10,092 nt of DNA, taken from assembly GCA_947474415.1 (NCBI GenBank), contig CANJKD010000034.1, positions 1-10,092 of the forward strand, in the 5' to 3' direction. The first letter of the stretch is position 1. Every line of letters begins with the position of its first letter. The stretch is from Burkholderiales bacterium (lineage in GTDB: Bacteria > Pseudomonadota > Gammaproteobacteria > Burkholderiales > Burkholderiaceae_C). Of the stretch, positions 1 to 6,183 are shown piece after piece. The position numbers and the translations under genes are program-made. Below the pieces are notes generated by a model, which did no database searches, was not told the origin of the DNA, and saw nothing but the letters and a program-made list of their open reading frames with translations.

Positions 1-516
1 CCGGGTGGCGTTGAAGTTCGCGTCGATGTGCACCGGGCCGACGTCGCGGCTGTAGATGGCGTTGACGCCGTAGTCGGCCTTGCCGCTGCCGATGTCGTTT
101 TTTGCAGTCGGCAACTTGGCGCCGAACTCCATGCCGAAGGCGCTCGCATCATCGACGATCCAGGCACGCTTGAGCAAGATGCTCGTGTCGCCCAAGCCTT
201 CAGATCGTGCCTCGCCATCACGCGCCCAGACATGGGCCTCGCCACCGACCAGCAGGCCCCACTCCGGGCTGAATGCGAGCTTGAACTGGTACGGAAGGCT
301 GCCGCGCCGCGCGTTGCCGGAACGCGCCTGCAGACCGCCGAATTCGAACTCAAGCTGGCCGGCCAGCGGCAGTTGCGCCGGGCTCGACACTGACGGGCGA
401 TAGGGCGTGATCGCATCGTCGACTTCGGCGGCGCCGGCCGCCGTTGGCAGCCACACGAGCGCGACCAGGCTCATTGAGGCGGCAGCGGTGATCGAACCAT
501 GTGCGCGGGATGTCAT
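1..516 (-). CDS. Outer-membrane transporter-like beta-barrel protein (Phenol_MetA_deg type), 3' end missing
   Basis: An open frame starts at the ATG at 516-514 on the minus strand and stays open for 172 codons to the left edge, so the C-terminus lies outside the window. A GAGG ribosome site (523-526) sits 6 nt before the start. The first ~29 residues look like a Sec signal peptide: an Arg/His-bearing start, a hydrophobic stretch ([14 protein letters not shown]) and a likely cut at AGA|AE. The mature part has alternating hydrophobic and polar strands, with [39 protein letters not shown] and [20 protein letters not shown]. The GLGD, KLPTG-like and DYG...SRD..GPVH signatures are typical of the proteins annotated 'transporter' in the MetA-pathway phenol-degradation family (PF13557), thought to be outer-membrane barrels of unknown substrate. 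Family assignment is by remembered resemblance. Substrate cannot be inferred. It is divergent from aat across 106 bp. Confidence 0.75.
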   Translation of the reverse strand, partial: MTSRAHGSITAAASMSLVALVWLPTAAGAAEVDDAITPYRPSVSSPAQLPLAGQLEFEFGGLQARSGNARRGSLPYQFKLAFSPEWGLLVGGEAHVWARDGEARSEGLGDTSILLKRAWIVDDASAFGMEFGAKLPTAKNDIGSGKADYGVNAIYSRDVGPVHIDANFNATR

Positions 517-609
517 GCTTGGCCTCGAAGTCGACAGGACCCCGATTCTGACGCGCCAGCGCGGCTGCAAAGGCACGGACTCGACGACAATCGCACATGC
601 TCAATGGCC

Positions 610-621
610 GTGTGCCCACAC
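610..621 (+). other. Small inverted repeat abutting the aat start codon
   Basis: GTGTG-CC-CACAC is a perfect 5-bp inverted repeat ending 1 nt before the aat ATG at 623. It occupies the place where a Shine-Dalgarno site would be, and no purine-rich SD is visible there. It could be a small mRNA hairpin that lowers initiation, or chance. Low confidence in any function. Confidence 0.3.
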
Positions 622-622
622 C

Positions 623-1381
623 ATGATCACCTGGCTGCACGGGCCTGCTGACCCGCTGCCCGCCACGCATCGCGCGCTCAGGCCCGATAGCGATGTCCCG
701 GGCTTGCTGGCAGCCGGTGGCGGGCTTGGGGCGCAGCGCCTGACCGAGGCCTACTCGAAGGGCGTGTTCCCCTGGTACAGCGAAGGCCAGCCGGTGTTGT
801 GGTGGTCGCCCGACCCGCGCATGGTGCTGCTCGCCGACGAGTTCAAGCTCTCGCGCTCGCTGCGCAAAACGGTCCAGCGTTTCGCGCGCAGCCCCGGCTG
901 TGAAGTGCGCATCGACAGTGCGTTTCGACGCGTGATCGGCGCCTGCGCCGGCACCCCGCGCGAGGGGCAGAACGGCACCTGGATCGTTCCCGAGATGGTC
1001 GAGGCCTATACCGCCTGGCATGCGCTGGGCCGCGTCCACAGCGTTGAAACATGGATCGATGGCGAACTGGCCGGCGGGCTGTATGGCGTGAGCCTGGGGC
1101 GCATGTTCTTCGGCGAGTCGATGTTCTCGCACCGTACCGATGCGTCGAAGATCGCACTCGCCGCACTGGTGTGCTTCTGCCGTGCCCACGGTATGCCGAT
1201 GATCGACTGCCAGCAGCGCACCGGCCACCTCGCCTCGATGGGCGCACGGGAGTTGCCGCGTGCGGCGTTCGAGGCCCGCCTCACCCCGATCCTGGGGGCG
1301 GCGCCGGTGACCGATTGGACCTATGATTTAAGCTTGTGGCGGTACCTGCACTCCCCCGCCACACAGGACTCCGGCCCGTGA
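623..1381 (+). CDS. aat: Leucyl/phenylalanyl-tRNA--protein transferase
   Basis: Aat transfers Leu or Phe from aminoacyl-tRNA to the N-terminal Arg/Lys of cytosolic proteins, creating N-degrons for the ClpS/ClpAP protease (EC 2.3.2.6). The 252-residue product carries the family hallmarks: an N-terminal region with GLLAAGG (27-33), FPWYS (49-53), WWSPDPR (60-66), GGLYGV (151-156), FFGESMFS (162-169) and MIDCQQ (193-198). E165 and Q197 align by spacing with the catalytic E156 and Q188 of the E. coli enzyme. The frame is open upstream to 407, but the start at 623 (MITWLHG) is chosen because homologues begin at this point; upstream codons overlap the divergent gene and its promoter region. No clear SD is seen. 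The stop TGA overlaps the GTG start of bpt, so the two are almost surely one translationally coupled operon. Confidence 0.95.
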   Translation: MITWLHGPADPLPATHRALRPDSDVPGLLAAGGGLGAQRLTEAYSKGVFPWYSEGQPVLWWSPDPRMVLLADEFKLSRSLRKTVQRFARSPGCEVRIDSAFRRVIGACAGTPREGQNGTWIVPEMVEAYTAWHALGRVHSVETWIDGELAGGLYGVSLGRMFFGESMFSHRTDASKIALAALVCFCRAHGMPMIDCQQRTGHLASMGARELPRAAFEARLTPILGAAPVTDWTYDLSLWRYLHSPATQDSGP

Positions 1382-2169
1382 CCCACCCGAAAGAACTTCC
1401 TCTCTCGTCCCTGCAGTTCTACGCCACCGCGCCTTACCCGTGCAGCTACATCGCTGGCCGCATGGCACGCTCGCAAGTGGCCACACCCAGCCACCTGATC
1501 AACGCCGACGCCTATTCCGGCTTGGTGGCCAACGGTTTCCGGCGCAGCGGCATGTTCACCTACCGGCCCTATTGCGACGGCTGCAAGGCCTGTGTGCCCT
1601 TGCGAGTGCCGGTAGCCACCTTCCAGCCGACGCGCAGCCAGAGGCGCGCCTGGAAGGCCCACCAAAACCTCGAAGCCCGCGTGCTGCGGCTGGGCTTCGT
1701 GGCCGAGCACTACGCGTTGTACCTGCGCTACCAGTCGGTGCGCCATGTCGGCGGCGGCATGGACCATGACAGCGTCGACCAGTACACCCAGTTTCTGCTG
1801 CAAAGCCGGGTGAATTCGCGGTTGGTCGAATTCCGTGAGCCGTCGATTGACGGCACGGGAAAACTCAAAATCGTGTCGATCCTCGACGTGCTGAACGATG
1901 GCCTGTCGGCGGTCTATACCTTCTTCGACCCCGAGCCGAACAAGAGCTATGGCACCTTCAACGTGCTGTGGCAGATCGAGCAGACGAAGCTGCTGAAGCT
2001 GCCACAGGTCTACCTCGGCTACTGGATCGGCCGCAGCGGCAAGATGGCCTACAAGGCTCAGTTTGCGCCGTACGAACTGCTCGTGAACGGGCAGTGGCAA
2101 GCTTTGCAAGCTGATTCGGCTTCGGCTCTGGCGCTGGCGCTGGCGCCCGGGGCTACACCAGCCGCTTGA
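1378..2169 (+). CDS. bpt: Aspartate/glutamate leucyltransferase (bacterial arginyltransferase homologue, ATE family)
   Basis: Bpt transfers Leu from Leu-tRNA to proteins with N-terminal Asp or Glu (EC 2.3.2.29), feeding the same ClpS/ClpAP pathway as Aat. The product from GTG 1378 is 263 residues. The N-terminal ATE domain has [14 protein letters not shown] (12-25) and a cysteine cluster C22, C66, C69, C72 (YCDGCKAC), like the cysteines that hold a metal cofactor in ATE1 enzymes. The C-terminal ATE domain has [42 protein letters not shown] and YLGYWIG. The start is the GTG inside the GTGA overlap with aat: an in-frame ATG exists at 1336, but family proteins begin close to the LQFY motif and the overlap is a common coupling arrangement. 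The last ~20 residues after NGQWQ are an Ala/Leu-rich tail ([16 protein letters not shown]) that seems longer than usual and overlaps the convergent oxidoreductase gene by 17 bp. Confidence 0.93.
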   Translation: MTHPKELPLSSLQFYATAPYPCSYIAGRMARSQVATPSHLINADAYSGLVANGFRRSGMFTYRPYCDGCKACVPLRVPVATFQPTRSQRRAWKAHQNLEARVLRLGFVAEHYALYLRYQSVRHVGGGMDHDSVDQYTQFLLQSRVNSRLVEFREPSIDGTGKLKIVSILDVLNDGLSAVYTFFDPEPNKSYGTFNVLWQIEQTKLLKLPQVYLGYWIGRSGKMAYKAQFAPYELLVNGQWQALQADSASALALALAPGATPAA

Positions 2170-3268
2170 GTACCTCGTCGGCGATCGCCAGGCTGGCGGT
2201 CAGGCCCGGCGATTCGATCCCGTACAGGTTTACCAGGCCGGCCACGGCGTGTTCGGCCGAGCCCTGGATCATGAAGTCCTGAACCGTTTCACCATGCCAT
2301 TCAAGCTTGGGGCGCACGCCGCTGAAGGCCGGTTGCAATGAAGCCTGCGGCAAGCCGGGCCAGTAGCGCCGCACAGCCGTTTCAAAGGCTGCGGCGCGGG
2401 CCGGGCTGACGCGGTAGTCGATTTGTTCGGGGGTGGCAGGTGTGACCCATTCCACATCGGGACCGAACCGCGCCTGGCCAGCCAGGTCAAGCGTGAGGTG
2501 AACCCCCAGGCCGGCCGCCTCGGGCACCGGGTAGATCAAGTGTGAAAACGGCGCGCGGCTGCCGAGCGAGAAGTAGTTGCCCTTGGCATAGCGCGCTTGC
2601 GGCACGTGTTTCGCATCGAGGCCATCGATGCGCACAGCGAGGCCGGGAGCCCACAGCCCGGCGGCGTTGACCACATACCGTGCACTCAGTTCCATGGTCG
2701 ATTCACCGCCGACCTGCAGCACATGCAACGGCCCCCGGCAGTTGATCGACACCACCGGCGAGCGCAGCGCCAGCACACCGCCGTGCGACTCGAACTCGCC
2801 TTGCAGGGCCAGCATCAGCCCATGGCTGTCGACGATTCCGGTGGACGGCGACAACAACGCCGCCAGCGCATCGAGTTCGGGCTCCAGGGCCCGCACAGCG
2901 GCGGCATCGAGCAGTTGCAGGTCATCGACGCCGTTCTGCGCGGCCTGCGCCTGGATCTGCGCCAGCCTGGTGCGCTGCGCTTCGCTGGTGGCCACCAGCA
3001 ACTTGCCGCAGCGGTGGTGCGCGATGCCGCGGGATGCGCAATAGGCGTACAGACGCTGGCGGCCGCTCACGCACAAGCTCGCCTTCAGCGACCCGGCGGC
3101 GTAGTAGATGCCGGCGTGGATCACCTCGCTATTGCGTGAACTGGTGGCGGTGCCGATGGCGTCGGTGCGCTCCAGCAGCAGCGTCTCGAAACCCTGCAAT
3201 GCCAGCGCCCGCGCGACCGCAAGGCCAATGACGCCGGCACCGATGACGACTGCATCGACTGTTTCCAT
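2153..3268 (-). CDS. FAD-dependent oxidoreductase, L-2-hydroxyglutarate oxidase/dehydrogenase-like (DAO family)
   Basis: The 371-residue product starts with a Rossmann dinucleotide site, [11 protein letters not shown] (GxGxxG at 10-15), followed by E33 at the end of the second strand, expected to bind the FAD ribose. The motif [14 protein letters not shown] (43-56), then [17 protein letters not shown] and CGKLLVAT, closely follows the L-2-hydroxyglutarate dehydrogenase (L2HGDH/LhgO) pattern, as do ARFGPDVEW and the C-terminal [15 protein letters not shown] near the second FAD contact. By family it would oxidise L-2-hydroxyglutarate or a related 2-hydroxy acid to the 2-oxo acid, passing electrons to the quinone pool; the true substrate cannot be read from sequence. 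The ATG at 3268 has an AAAGG site (3276-3280) 7 nt upstream. No signal peptide is seen. A palindrome lies just upstream (3284-3302), and a hairpin terminator (3322-3350) separates the gene from tRNA-Val. The end converges on and overlaps bpt. Confidence 0.87.
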   Translation of the reverse strand: METVDAVVIGAGVIGLAVARALALQGFETLLLERTDAIGTATSSRNSEVIHAGIYYAAGSLKASLCVSGRQRLYAYCASRGIAHHRCGKLLVATSEAQRTRLAQIQAQAAQNGVDDLQLLDAAAVRALEPELDALAALLSPSTGIVDSHGLMLALQGEFESHGGVLALRSPVVSINCRGPLHVLQVGGESTMELSARYVVNAAGLWAPGLAVRIDGLDAKHVPQARYAKGNYFSLGSRAPFSHLIYPVPEAAGLGVHLTLDLAGQARFGPDVEWVTPATPEQIDYRVSPARAAAFETAVRRYWPGLPQASLQPAFSGVRPKLEWHGETVQDFMIQGSAEHAVAGLVNLYGIESPGLTASLAIADEVLKRLV

Positions 3269-3283
3269 CGCGCTGCCTTTATC

Positions 3284-3302
3284 CGGACCGGTCCGTTCGG
3301 AC
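3284..3302. promoter_or_regulatory. Palindromic operator-like site upstream of the FAD oxidoreductase gene
   Basis: CGGACCGGTCCG (3284-3295) is a perfect 12-bp palindrome. It overlaps a second inverted repeat, GTCCG-TT-CGGAC (3291-3302), giving alternating half-sites CGGAC / GTCCG / CGGAC. It lies 16-34 bp upstream of the start codon, immediately before the ribosome site, where a repressor could block transcription or an mRNA hairpin could affect initiation. No regulator is identified and no good -10/-35 pair was found, so the role is inferred. Confidence 0.4.
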
Positions 3303-3321
3303 TGGATTCGATTTGCCCAAC

Positions 3322-3350
3322 AAAAACGGCAACCCGAGGCTGCCGTTTTT
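3322..3350 (-). terminator. Intrinsic terminator after tRNA-Val (possibly bidirectional)
   Basis: On the minus strand, an 8-bp stem CGGCAGCC/GGTTGCCG with loop TCG (one G-T wobble; 3327-3345) is flanked by five A before and five T after (3322-3326). This is a classical rho-independent terminator 11 nt past the encoded CCA of the tRNA. The A/T flanks pair too, so the same element has a T-run on the plus strand and could act both ways. It isolates the lysR-lgt-dnaQ-tRNA group from the downstream FAD oxidoreductase gene. Confidence 0.85.
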
Positions 3351-3360
3351 GCGAGTGTGT

Positions 3361-3435
3361 TGGTGGGCGGTGAGGGCTTCGAACCCCCGACCCCAACAGT
3401 GTGAATGTTATGCTCTACCCCTGAGCTAACCGCCC
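3361..3435 (-). tRNA. tRNA-Val (anticodon CAC)
   Basis: The 75-nt minus-strand sequence folds into a full cloverleaf: acceptor GGGCGGT/ACCGCCC, D-arm GCTC-AGGGGTA-GAGC, anticodon arm TAACA-TTCACAC-TGTTG with CAC at positions 34-36, variable loop GGGTC, T-arm GGGGG-TTCGAAG-CCCTC, discriminator A and a genome-encoded CCA (3361-3363). It reads the Val codon GUG, which is heavily used in GC-rich genomes. The D-loop is short (7 nt) and the first anticodon-stem pair is a T-G wobble; neither prevents folding. The tRNA begins 36 nt after the dnaQ stop on the same strand and may be cotranscribed. In E. coli dnaQ is likewise followed by a tRNA gene (aspV). Confidence 0.96.
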
Positions 3436-3471
3436 GAATTCACGCCCGGATGTGATCCGTGCAGCCTCGAA

Positions 3472-4188
3472 TTATGCCACAGCGGATTCCGGCATTGCCC
3501 GCCAAGCCGTCTTTCCGCCACTCGCCTTGTCCAGCTCCCGCAGCAGGGTTTCGTGTGCCGCAGCCTCCAACTCATCCGCCTCGATGACCCTGAGCGCAAG
3601 CCCGCTGAAATCGACCGTTTCGAGCGTTGGGTTCGCGGCATCGGCCTCGCCAGCGTCGATGACGAGCGAATTCTGGCCGCGCGTCAAGCGGATATAGACC
3701 TCGGCGAGCAGGCCGGCATCGAGCAAGGCGCCGTGCAGCGAGCGGTTCGAGTTGTCGACTTCAAGGCGCTTGCACAGCGCGTCGAGCGAGTTCGCCTTGC
3801 CGGGGAAGGTCTCGCGCGCGATCAGCAGGCTGTCGGTGATGCGGCCGACGCAGCCGGGAAATTTCGGCCTGCCGAGGCGCCGGAGTTCCTCGTTCAGGAA
3901 CCCGACGTCGAAGCCGGCGTTGTGGATGATGATTTCCGCGCCGTCAACGAATTCGAGCAGCTCGTCGGCGATGCTGGCGAACAGCGGCTTGTCGGCCAGG
4001 AACTCGTCGGTCAGGCCGTGGATCTTGACCGCGTCTTCATGGTTGCGGCGCTCGGGGTTCAGGTAAAAGTGCAGCGTGCGGCCGGTCAGGCGGCGATTTT
4101 CCATTTCGACGCAACCGACTTCGATGATTCGGTCGCCGGATTCGGGGCTCAGGCCAGTGGTTTCGGTGTCGAGAAAGATTTGGCGCAT
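3472..4188 (-). CDS. dnaQ: DNA polymerase III subunit epsilon (3'-5' proofreading exonuclease)
   Basis: Epsilon removes misincorporated nucleotides during replication as part of the polymerase III core. The 238-residue product has all DEDDh exonuclease motifs: ExoI DTETTG with D7 and E9, ExoII HNAGFDVGFLNEE with D94, and ExoIII LHGALLDAGLLAEVY with H152 and D157. These correspond to E. coli D12, E14, D103, H162 and D167. The typical GDRIIEVGCVEM stretch follows motif I. The C-terminal ~60 residues after the exonuclease domain are the part that would hold the polymerase-binding tail; they are divergent, as usual in this family. Length is normal (E. coli 243). It lies 24 bp downstream of lgt with no strong SD, suggesting cotranscription with lgt, and 36 nt before tRNA-Val. 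Confidence 0.96.
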   Translation of the reverse strand: MRQIFLDTETTGLSPESGDRIIEVGCVEMENRRLTGRTLHFYLNPERRNHEDAVKIHGLTDEFLADKPLFASIADELLEFVDGAEIIIHNAGFDVGFLNEELRRLGRPKFPGCVGRITDSLLIARETFPGKANSLDALCKRLEVDNSNRSLHGALLDAGLLAEVYIRLTRGQNSLVIDAGEADAANPTLETVDFSGLALRVIEADELEAAAHETLLRELDKASGGKTAWRAMPESAVA

Positions 4189-4212
4189 GGTCGGAATTCT
4201 AGGCAGAGCGTG

Positions 4213-5019
4213 TCATGCCGTGCGCATCGCGCGGCCTCGGCCCCAGAGCCACATCATCGCGCCGATCCCCACCATCGGCACGCACAGCCACTGGCCCATG
4301 CTGAGGCCGAGCGCCAGCAGGCCAAGGAAGTCGTCGGGCTGACGGAAGTATTCGGCGATGAAGCGGAACATGCCGTAGCCGACCAGGAACGCACCCGACA
4401 CCTGCCCCAAGCCGCGCCGCGGCTTCGCATAGACCCACAACAGCACGAAAAGCAGGATGCCTTCGAGCGCGAACTGGTACAGCGGCGACGGGTGCCGCGC
4501 GATGTTCGTGCCCGACTGCGGGAACACCATCGCCCAAGGCAGGCTCGGGTCGGCCGCGCGGCCCCACAGCTCGCCGTTGATGAAGTTGCCGATGCGCCCC
4601 GAAGCCAGGCCGGTGGGCACGCACGGGGCGATCAGGTCGGTCACTTCCAGGAACTGCCGGCCGCGGGTGCGGGCGAACAGCGCCATCGCGGCCAGTACGC
4701 CGAGCAGGCCGCCGTGGAACGCCATGCCGCCCTTCCACACGGCGAACACTTCGAGCGGGTGGGCGGCGTAGTAGTCGAACTTGTAGAACAGCACATAGCC
4801 GAGCCGGCCGCCGAGCACCACGCCGAGCACGCCGTAGAACAGCAGGTCTTCGATGTCGCGGCGGGCCCAGCCGCGCTCGGCGAACTGCACCTGCTTGACG
4901 CGTTGCGCGCCCAGCCACAGGAACATGCCGAAAGCGACGAGGTAGGTCAGGCCGTACCAGTGGATCGCGATGGGGCCGATCTGGAGCGCGACCGGGCTGA
5001 ACTGCGGGTGGACAAGCAT
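4213..5019 (-). CDS. lgt: Phosphatidylglycerol--prolipoprotein diacylglyceryl transferase
   Basis: Lgt attaches diacylglycerol from phosphatidylglycerol to the lipobox cysteine of prolipoproteins in the inner membrane, the first step of lipoprotein maturation (EC 2.5.1.145). The 268-residue product is a multi-pass membrane protein with hydrophobic segments near residues 20-37, 58-77, 95-116, 184-198 and 238-259. Signatures include HWYGL (20-24), [10 protein letters not shown] (70-79), [11 protein letters not shown] (97-107) and [14 protein letters not shown] (141-154). H102, R142, N145, R219 and E223 match by motif the E. coli residues H103, R143, N146, R239 and E243. Start ATG 5019 (MLVHPQF) is the normal family start, though its SD is weak. 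It follows lysR by 36 bp on the same strand. Confidence 0.97.
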   Translation of the reverse strand: MLVHPQFSPVALQIGPIAIHWYGLTYLVAFGMFLWLGAQRVKQVQFAERGWARRDIEDLLFYGVLGVVLGGRLGYVLFYKFDYYAAHPLEVFAVWKGGMAFHGGLLGVLAAMALFARTRGRQFLEVTDLIAPCVPTGLASGRIGNFINGELWGRAADPSLPWAMVFPQSGTNIARHPSPLYQFALEGILLFVLLWVYAKPRRGLGQVSGAFLVGYGMFRFIAEYFRQPDDFLGLLALGLSMGQWLCVPMVGIGAMMWLWGRGRAMRTA

Positions 5020-5055
5020 GGGGCGTGCGGCACCGGAAGGTGCTGAGGAACGGCG

Positions 5056-6093
5056 TCAGCGCGAACGATAACCCAACGCCTTCACGGTCTTCGCGGCCTT
5101 CACGGAATTCGGCGTGGCAGCGGCGTGCGCGCCCCGCAAGCCGTGCACGAACTCGACGAAGCGCAGCACCGGCGCCGGCGCATCCGCCGGCCACAGCAGG
5201 CTGGTTTCGCAGTGCGGTGCGCGGTCGGTCAAGGCCGCCGGCAGCGGCCGGTAGACCACGCCAGCGCGCTGCAATTGCGTGACCGAGCGCGGTACCAGCG
5301 CCACACCCAGCCCGGCCGACACCAGGTTGACGATGGTCTGCATCTGGATCGCCTCTTGCGCGATCACCGGCGTCACGCCATGGCGGTGGTAGAAGGCGAT
5401 CACCGCATCGAACAGCGAGGGCGTGGCAGCACGCGGAAAGATCACCAGCGGCTGCGCCAGCACATCGGCGGCCTTCAGGCGGCGCACCCTCGCCCAGGGC
5501 TCGGCCTCCGGCAACGCCAGCACCAGCGGCTCGACGCCCAGCGACAACTGTTGCAGCCGGGCCAGCGAATCGGACCCGTGCACGGGCCGGTGACCGGGCG
5601 CGTGGAGCATGAAGCCGACGTCGATCTCACCGCTCTCGAAGCCGCGCAACTGCACATCGCCGGTAGCCTCGCGAAGTTCGATCGTGATGCCCGGCAGTGC
5701 ATCGCGGAATCCGCGCAACCAGCCTGGCAGCGGGCCGAAGCCGACCGTCGACACGAAGCCCAGGCGGATGCGCCCGACTTCGCCCGCCGACGCACTGCGT
5801 GCCAGCGCCGGCAGGGCGGCCGCCTGGCGCAGCAACTCCCGCACCGGCTCGACCAGCGCAGCACCGACCGGCGTGAGCGCCACGCTGCGCCGCGTGCGCT
5901 CGAACAGCGCCGCGCAGAGGCGGCGTTCAAGCTGCTGGATCGCCAGTGTCAGCGGCGGTTGCGTCATGTGCATGGCCTGCGCGGCGCGCCCGAAGTGCAG
6001 CGCCTCGGCAAGCGCGAGGAACTGGCGCCAGCTGCGCAGCTCGATGGCGACAACGGCCGGCTCCACACTGCCGACGGTCGATGAATCTTTCAT
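5056..6093 (-). CDS. LysR-type transcriptional regulator divergent from ilvD
   Basis: The 345-residue product has an N-terminal winged helix-turn-helix at about 18-78 ([51 protein letters not shown]), then a linker helix and a LysR substrate-binding domain ([53 protein letters not shown]). This is the classic LTTR layout, a tetrameric DNA-binding activator or repressor that senses a small molecule. It is longer than most LTTRs (290-320): ~16 residues precede the HTH, so GTG 6066 is an alternative start, and a basic tail ([14 protein letters not shown]) follows the effector domain. No clear SD supports ATG 6093. The divergent position suggests control of ilvD; in Caulobacter a LysR-type regulator (IlvR) is divergent from ilvD. 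The effector and true target are unknown. It lies 36 bp before lgt. Confidence 0.92.
   Translation of the reverse strand: MKDSSTVGSVEPAVVAIELRSWRQFLALAEALHFGRAAQAMHMTQPPLTLAIQQLERRLCAALFERTRRSVALTPVGAALVEPVRELLRQAAALPALARSASAGEVGRIRLGFVSTVGFGPLPGWLRGFRDALPGITIELREATGDVQLRGFESGEIDVGFMLHAPGHRPVHGSDSLARLQQLSLGVEPLVLALPEAEPWARVRRLKAADVLAQPLVIFPRAATPSLFDAVIAFYHRHGVTPVIAQEAIQMQTIVNLVSAGLGVALVPRSVTQLQRAGVVYRPLPAALTDRAPHCETSLLWPADAPAPVLRFVEFVHGLRGAHAAATPNSVKAAKTVKALGYRSR
5079..5105. repeat. Short direct repeat in the lysR 3' end
   Basis: CCTTCACGG occurs at 5079-5087 and 5097-5105, a period of 18 bp, with similar sequence between. It encodes the VKA-VKA pattern in the basic C-terminal tail of the regulator ([10 protein letters not shown]). 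It is probably a small tandem duplication of six codons that lengthened the tail. Confidence 0.55.
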
Positions 6094-6097
6094 TCAT
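6081..6097. promoter_or_regulatory. Inverted repeat over the lysR start, candidate operator
   Basis: ATGAAT-CTTTC-ATTCAT is a perfect 6-bp inverted repeat with a 5-nt spacer. It covers the lysR start codon (6091-6093) in the lysR-ilvD divergent region. LysR-type regulators usually bind dyads between divergent genes and repress themselves; this site does not fit the T-N11-A consensus exactly. If the real lysR start is GTG 6066, the repeat would lie wholly upstream of the gene. The role is inferred. Confidence 0.35.
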
Positions 6098-6127
6098 GCA
6101 GCATATCAATTCGCATCGAAACAAGGA

Positions 6128-6157
6128 TTGGACGAACCAGCGACGGCCCCGGATACT
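6128..6157 (+). promoter_or_regulatory. Possible sigma70-type promoter of ilvD
   Basis: TTGGAC (6128-6133) and GATACT (6152-6157) are separated by 18 bp and lie 27-56 bp upstream of the ilvD start. The -35 box matches TTGACA at the first three bases and the -10 box matches TATAAT at four of six. This is a plausible but weak promoter, which would fit dependence on an activator. Confidence 0.35.
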
Positions 6158-6183
6158 GGGCGCCCTGTCGACCGGAGACCGCC

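Noticed and set aside
350..1228. 292-codon minus-strand open frame opposite aat
   Set aside because: It is antisense to aat and in conflict with the better supported signal-peptide gene at 1-516. It has no motifs.
1321..2109. 262-codon minus-strand frame opposite bpt
   Set aside because: It is antisense to a gene with clear ATE domains, and the translation has no recognisable domain.
3361..3435. tRNA 3' end as a possible phage or island attachment site
   Set aside because: No integrase, no duplicated tRNA 3' fragment and no change in gene character is visible beside it.
5030..5043. GCACC-GGAA-GGTGC hairpin between lysR and lgt
   Set aside because: The stem is only 5 bp with no T-run, too weak to call a terminator, and a regulatory role is unsupported.
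3553..5046. Long plus-strand open frame (497 codons) opposite dnaQ and lgt
   Set aside because: Its translation is Arg/Gln/Ala/Glu-rich without any recognisable domain, and it lies antisense to two clear housekeeping genes. Long antisense frames are expected at this GC content.
5125..6084. 319-codon plus-strand frame opposite the LysR gene
   Set aside because: It is Arg/Gln/His-rich shadow coding. The opposite strand has a full LysR HTH and effector domain.
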